This document shows positions 63,974 to 64,000 of a stretch of DNA of 64,000 nt, piece by piece. The DNA is from Streptomyces sp. CB02009. Its GTDB lineage: Bacteria > Actinomycetota > Actinomycetes > Streptomycetales > Streptomycetaceae. A model generated the notes under the pieces. It made no database searches. It saw only the letters and a list, made by a program, of their open reading frames with translations, and was not told where the DNA came from. Each line of letters starts with the position of its first letter. Position 1 is the first letter of the stretch. Both the position numbers and the translations under genes were made by a program. Location of the stretch: NCBI RefSeq assembly GCF_001905825.1, contig NZ_LIVV01000001.1, forward strand, positions 537,299-601,298, read 5' to 3'.

Positions 63974-64000
63974 CCACTACTCGGTGATACCGTGTAGTGG
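63974..64000. promoter_or_regulatory. Dyad at the right edge, probable operator of the next gene
   Basis: CCACTACTCGGT (63974-63985) and ACCGTGTAGTGG (63989-64000) pair at 11 of 12 positions around GAT. Its place after corA and at the window edge suggests control of a gene to the right, which cannot be seen. The form recalls PadR-type operators in Streptomyces. Confidence 0.45.

Overview
This 64 kb window is chromosomal DNA of a Streptomyces or very close relative. The GC content is very high with strong third-position bias, GTG starts are common, TTA codons are rare, and many families are typical of streptomycetes: a mycothiol-dependent maleylpyruvate-isomerase-family enzyme, DUF2252, a CGNR zinc-finger regulator, a class F sortase, GntR/HutC, PadR and TetR regulators, and an SCO4225-type membrane protein. 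No rRNA, tRNA or CRISPR array was recognised.

Layout. 1-10.6 kb: partial unknown gene, secreted D-Ala-D-Ala carboxypeptidase, a predicted ion channel with nucleotide-binding domains on both sides of its pore, a cytochrome P450, a Nudix hydrolase, then a glycerol operon on the minus strand (glpK, a GlpA-like glycerol-3-phosphate dehydrogenase with a BFD-type cysteine domain, and an NAD/FAD oxidoreductase). 10.7-20.5 kb: a TTA-containing unknown gene, amino acid permease, GntR regulator, DUF2252 protein, FAD monooxygenase, PadR regulator and FadH-type dienoyl-CoA reductase. 20.6-26.1 kb: a cobalt uptake operon cbiMNQO behind a cobalamin riboswitch, with a 32-33 bp repeat array at its end, and the PEP-dependent dihydroxyacetone kinase operon dhaKLM.

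26.1-34.8 kb looks like an accessory island. Its GC is lower, and it holds gene fragments (alpha/beta-hydrolase tail, frameshifted LuxR response regulator, IS5-type transposase remnant, Dps tail). It also carries a compact unexplained gene set: a DHQ-synthase-family sugar phosphate cyclase overlapping a BadF/GlcNAc-kinase-type kinase, followed by a luciferase-like oxidoreductase, with a membrane-anchored Nudix-like protein and an SDR next to it. The cyclase has an early TTA codon. This is the best candidate in the window for an undescribed pathway.

34.8-46.4 kb: VOC protein, tetR-membrane protein-GNAT operon with a 19-bp perfect inverted-repeat operator, a frameshifted DUF389 protein, DUF1152 protein, a solitary STM4012-type radical SAM protein, an EamA exporter, and a large secreted protein that joins an S33-type alpha/beta hydrolase to a trypsin-like S1 protease, next to an IS3 remnant. 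46.4-64 kb: beta-lactamase-family serine hydrolase, M4 metalloprotease, small conserved proteins, epoxide hydrolase divergent from a CGNR regulator with twin operators, PhzF protein, membrane sulfite-oxidase-family protein and fasciclin lipoprotein, mycothiol-dependent enzyme, MFS exporter, class F sortase with its probable repeat-containing surface substrate, DUF4394 protein, GNAT, a small protein and CorA.

Functional themes: glycerol and dihydroxyacetone are both phosphorylated by enzymes encoded here; metal uptake is represented by CbiMNQO and CorA; secreted peptidases and surface proteins are numerous; several genes (10906, 30775-31944, 34054, 40637, 57319) contain a TTA codon and so may depend on the bldA tRNA. 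All family names come from reading the sequences; no database search was run.
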